From: Bog-756 sp963845485
GTDB taxonomy: Bacteria; Actinomycetota; Acidimicrobiia; Acidimicrobiales; RAAP-2
DNA length: 64,000 bases
Assembly (NCBI GenBank): GCA_963845485.1
Contig: CAWJSI010000003.1
Location: 6,703-70,702 of the forward strand
Reading direction: 5' to 3'
Part shown: positions 60,901-64,000 of the stretch, piece by piece
How positions within the stretch are numbered: position 1 is the stretch's first letter
Layout: every line of letters begins with the position of its first letter
Position numbers and translations under genes: made by a program
The notes under the pieces: model-generated
The model's database searches: none
What the model was told of the DNA's origin: nothing
Seen by the model: the letters and a program-made list of their open reading frames with translations, nothing else

Positions 60901-63843
60901 GTGCGTCCCCCCAGTGACATGCCTCAAACGGCGCGCCCGACGTCCAATCGCCGCCGCCGTTGGATCATCGCCGCAGTCATCATCCTCATCATCCTCATCG
61001 CCTCGTTGCGGACGTTTGCCGTCTTCTACACCGACGCCCTGTGGTTCTCGTCGGTCAACCTCCACTCGGTATGGGTGAAGCTGTTCGAGATCAAATTCGG
61101 CCTGTTGGTGGTGTTCTCCGCCATCTTCGCCGTGCTCCTCCTGGCCAGCCTGCTGGTGGCCGAGCGGCTGGCCCCAAAGGGCCCCTCCCTCGATGCCGAG
61201 GACGAGTTCGTCAAGCGCTACCAGGAGGTAATCGGGCCCTACGCCCGCTGGCTCCGGGCCGCCGTGGTCGTGGTCCTGTCCCTCATCATCGGCTCCCAGG
61301 CCATCGGACAGTGGAACAACTGGATCCTCTTCAACAACAGCACCCCGTTCCATGCCACCGATCCCCAGTTCCACCGCAACGTGGCCTACTTCGTCTTCAC
61401 CCTCCCCTTCGAGCAGTTCCTGGTGCACTGGACCCTGGTGGCCCTGTTCGTGGTCCTGCTGGTCACCCTGCTCAGCCACTACCTCAACGGCGGGATCCGA
61501 CTCCAAGGGTCCCGGCCGCGGGTGCGTCCGGCCGTCAAGGCCCACATCTCGGTCATCCTCGGCCTGTTGGCCCTGGTCAAAGCGGTGGGCTACTACCTGG
61601 CCCGGTACAGCCTCGACCTGTCCAGCAACGGCTACAACCAGGGGGCCGACTACACCGACGTGCACGCCCGGCTGCCGGCCCTCGAACTGCTCATCCTGGT
61701 GTCCCTGGCCGCCGCCGTGCTCCTCATTTACAACATCCGCCGGCAGGGCTGGGCCCTCCCCATCCTCGGCGTCGGGCTCTGGTTCCTCGTGGCCCTGACC
61801 GCCGGCACCATCTACCCGGCCGCCGTCCAGGCGCTCAAGGTGAACCCGGCCCAGAACACCCTCGAGCGTCCCTACATCCAGCGCAACATCAACGCCACGA
61901 GAGCGGCCATGGGCCTCGACAGCGTCGCCAGCACGTCGTATCCGGCCTCGTCGACACTCACCGCGGCCCAACTGTCGGCCAACAGCGACACCCTGGCCAA
62001 CGCCAAGCTGTGGGACCAGACCCAGACCCAGCCCACCTACGACAAGTTGCAGGACATCCGCACCTACTACCAGTTCGACACGCTGGCGGTCGACCGCTAC
62101 AAGGTCAACGGGAGCGAGACGCCGACCATCGTCGGCGTACGGGAGATCAACGACGCCGACCTCCCCTCCACCTCATGGGTCAACACCACACTGCAGTACA
62201 CCCATGGCTACGGCATGATCGTCTCGCCCGCCAACCAGACCACCAGTAACGGTGACCCGCAGTTCGCCGTGGGCTACGTCCCCCCGGTCTCGAACAGCGG
62301 ACTGCCGAACGTGGCCCAGCCGTCTGTCTACTTCGGGCTCAGCAACTCCGGCTACGTGGTGGCCAACACCAAACAACCCGAGATCGACTTCCAGTTGACC
62401 AACGGGACCAATGTCGAGACGCACTACAAGGGCAACGGCGGGGTGCAGCTCTCCAACTTCTTCGACCAGGTGCTGTTCGCCGTCCGCTTCAGTGACATCA
62501 ACCTGCTCATCTCCAACCAGATCACCAGCCAGTCCCGGTTGATGTTCGACCGGGGCGTGCAGGCCCGGGTGACCAAGGCGGCACCGTTCCTGAGTCTCGA
62601 TGCGGACCCCTATCCGGTGCTGCTCAACGGGCACATCGACTGGATCCAGGACGCCTACACCACGACCGACAACTATCCGTATTCGCAGAACGCCGACACC
62701 GGCGCCCTACCCAGTGGCAGCGGGCTCAACCAGAACCTCAACTACGTCCGCAACTCGGTCAAGGTGGTGATCGACGCCTACACCGGCAAGATGACCTTCT
62801 ACGTGATGGATCCGAACGACCCCATCATCCAGACCTACGAGAAGGCCTTCCCCGGGATGTTCACGTCGTCGTCCAAGATGACCCCGGCCCTGCGCCAGCA
62901 TCTCCGCTACCCCGAGGACATCTTCACCCTGCAAGCCACCATGTACGGCAAGTACCACATCACCACGGCCCAGAGTTTCTACAGCGCCGCCGACGCGTGG
63001 GCGCTCTCCCCCTCGCCGGGTGCCGGCTCGCCGTCGCAACCCCTGCAGACCACACTCACCACCAACGCCCAGGGCCAGGAGGTCTCGACCGGCCAGCTCG
63101 AGCGCATGGCGCCCATCTATCAGGAGATGGAGGTTCCAGGTCAGTCCAAGCAGTCCTTCACCCTGCTCGACGCCTTCGTGCCAATATCGGGGCAGAGCCA
63201 GATCCAGACGCTGTCAGGATTCATGATGGCGGGATCCGATCCGTCCGACTACGGCAAGCTCCAGATGTTCGTTACGCCCCGGGACAAACCGGTCCAGGGT
63301 CCCTCCATCGTGGCGGCCAAGATCGACGCCACCAAAGCGGTCTCCCAGCAGATCTCGCTCCTCAACCAGAACGGCTCGTCGGTGCAGTTGGGCAACGTGT
63401 TGATGATCCCCATCGCCAACTCGCTGCTGTACATTCAGCCCCTGTACGTGCAGTCGTCCCGGAATACGTTCCCTGAGCTCCAACAGGTGATCGCCGTCTA
63501 TGGGAACCAACCGGCGGCCATCGGGGCGACGCTCGGGGATGCGCTGAGCACGCTGTTCCAGGCGCCGGTGTCGACCACGCCGGGCGGGGGTGCCTCCAAC
63601 ACCCTCTCACCCCAGGTCCGGGCCCTGCTCAGCGCCGCCCAGCAGGCCTACGCCCAGGGTCAGGTCGACCTGAAGGCTGGTCAGCTGGGCGCCTACCAGT
63701 CGGACATCCAGACCCTCGAGTCCAATCTGCAGGAGATCCAGCAGCTGACCGGCACCGCACCGGCCACGTCGGGATCCGGCACCACGACGACCACCGCGCC
63801 GACCGCCTCCACCACGACCACGACCTCGACGACCACTCCGTAG
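60901..63843 (+). CDS. UPF0182 family membrane protein
   Basis: 980 residues. An Arg-rich N-terminus, about seven transmembrane helices in the first 310 residues (IIAAVIILIILIASL, FGLLVVFSAIFAVLLLASLL, AAVVVVLSLIIGS and others), then a very large extracytoplasmic part of about 600 residues with Asn-Tyr-rich repeats (YTHGYGMIVSPANQ, YFGLSNSGYVVANTKQPEID, FSGFMMAGSDPSDYGKL-like LSGFMMAGSDPSDYG), and a Thr-rich tail. UPF0182 (mycobacterial Rv0064-like) is conserved across actinobacteria but its function is not known. The start overlaps no other gene; a TAGGCT box precedes it. Confidence 0.92.
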   Translation: MRPPSDMPQTARPTSNRRRRWIIAAVIILIILIASLRTFAVFYTDALWFSSVNLHSVWVKLFEIKFGLLVVFSAIFAVLLLASLLVAERLAPKGPSLDAEDEFVKRYQEVIGPYARWLRAAVVVVLSLIIGSQAIGQWNNWILFNNSTPFHATDPQFHRNVAYFVFTLPFEQFLVHWTLVALFVVLLVTLLSHYLNGGIRLQGSRPRVRPAVKAHISVILGLLALVKAVGYYLARYSLDLSSNGYNQGADYTDVHARLPALELLILVSLAAAVLLIYNIRRQGWALPILGVGLWFLVALTAGTIYPAAVQALKVNPAQNTLERPYIQRNINATRAAMGLDSVASTSYPASSTLTAAQLSANSDTLANAKLWDQTQTQPTYDKLQDIRTYYQFDTLAVDRYKVNGSETPTIVGVREINDADLPSTSWVNTTLQYTHGYGMIVSPANQTTSNGDPQFAVGYVPPVSNSGLPNVAQPSVYFGLSNSGYVVANTKQPEIDFQLTNGTNVETHYKGNGGVQLSNFFDQVLFAVRFSDINLLISNQITSQSRLMFDRGVQARVTKAAPFLSLDADPYPVLLNGHIDWIQDAYTTTDNYPYSQNADTGALPSGSGLNQNLNYVRNSVKVVIDAYTGKMTFYVMDPNDPIIQTYEKAFPGMFTSSSKMTPALRQHLRYPEDIFTLQATMYGKYHITTAQSFYSAADAWALSPSPGAGSPSQPLQTTLTTNAQGQEVSTGQLERMAPIYQEMEVPGQSKQSFTLLDAFVPISGQSQIQTLSGFMMAGSDPSDYGKLQMFVTPRDKPVQGPSIVAAKIDATKAVSQQISLLNQNGSSVQLGNVLMIPIANSLLYIQPLYVQSSRNTFPELQQVIAVYGNQPAAIGATLGDALSTLFQAPVSTTPGGGASNTLSPQVRALLSAAQQAYAQGQVDLKAGQLGAYQSDIQTLESNLQEIQQLTGTAPATSGSGTTTTTAPTASTTTTTSTTTP

Positions 63844-63873
63844 GGTGAGCGGGCCGGCGCAGGCCGGTCACCC
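63843..63873 (+). terminator. Hairpin after the UPF0182 gene, possible terminator
   Basis: GGGTGA (63843-63848) pairs with TCACCC (63868-63873), and inside it CCGGC (63854-63858) with GCCGG (63863-63867), leaving a 5-base bulge on the left side. The first G of the stem is the last base of the TAG stop. No T-run follows. Confidence 0.45.
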
Positions 63874-63928
63874 TCACCATGGCGGTGGACGCGACCCGGC
63901 GTCGGGATGGTAAGTTGTCCTCTCACGA

Positions 63929-64000
<72 letters not shown>

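Overview
This is a gene-dense, very GC-rich (about 70 percent) chromosomal window from an actinobacterium. Two WhiB proteins, a GuaB3-type IMP dehydrogenase paralogue, DivIVA, UPF0182, an actinobacterial succinate dehydrogenase and a DprE1/DprE2/UbiA set support that placement. The gene mix and the order of the housekeeping genes fit class Acidimicrobiia best, but this is inference and no marker was searched. Almost everything is chromosomal core or conserved accessory content. I see no prophage, insertion sequence or CRISPR array.

Layout. 1-9.4 kb: end of glmS, then acpS, nnr, alr, udg, tsaE, tsaB, rimI and tsaD in tight stop/start overlaps, then groES-groEL behind a CIRCE operator and ended by a clear terminator. 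9.4-16.5 kb: Nudix hydrolase, guaB3-guaA-pcrA and a PPK2 kinase. 16.5-20 kb, minus strand: ubiA-dprE1-dprE2, the decaprenyl-phosphoryl-arabinose precursor pathway. DprE1 carries a 92-residue Lys/Ala/Thr tail. 20-29 kb: a small B12-binding protein, sucCD, a frameshifted HAD phosphatase, purN-purH-folD-cupin-membrane protein, and frameshifted metF, so this stretch covers one-carbon and purine supply. 29-30.7 kb: the most unusual locus, an XRE regulator plus a catalytically dead ClpP homologue facing an intact clpP across a perfect 50-bp palindrome. 30.7-41 kb: mdh, desaturase, nitronate monooxygenase and assorted envelope, redox and VOC genes. 41-49.4 kb: sdhB-sdhA-sdhC (sdhA frameshifted), a divergent LysR gene and a MoxR/VWA pair. 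49.4-64 kb: two whiB genes around a formiminotransferase gene, then a surface proteolysis and cell-shape region (active HtrA, a DUF2342 protein without its zinc motif, an HtrA-like pseudoprotease, lone MreB, HEAT protein, Lon/PDZ protein, DivIVA protein ending in a phage-MuF-like Cys/His motif, UPF0182 protein), closing with a truncated initiator tRNA gene.

Two window-wide patterns stand out. First, many genes have a TANNNT box (often TAGGCT or TAGCCT) ending 6-9 bases before the start codon, which suggests widespread leaderless transcription. Second, three conserved genes (HAD phosphatase, metF, sdhA) each carry one single-base frameshift, more easily explained by sequencing or assembly indels than by gene decay.

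The best candidates for something not well described are the palindrome-controlled ClpP/dead-ClpP module and the DivIVA-MuF fusion.
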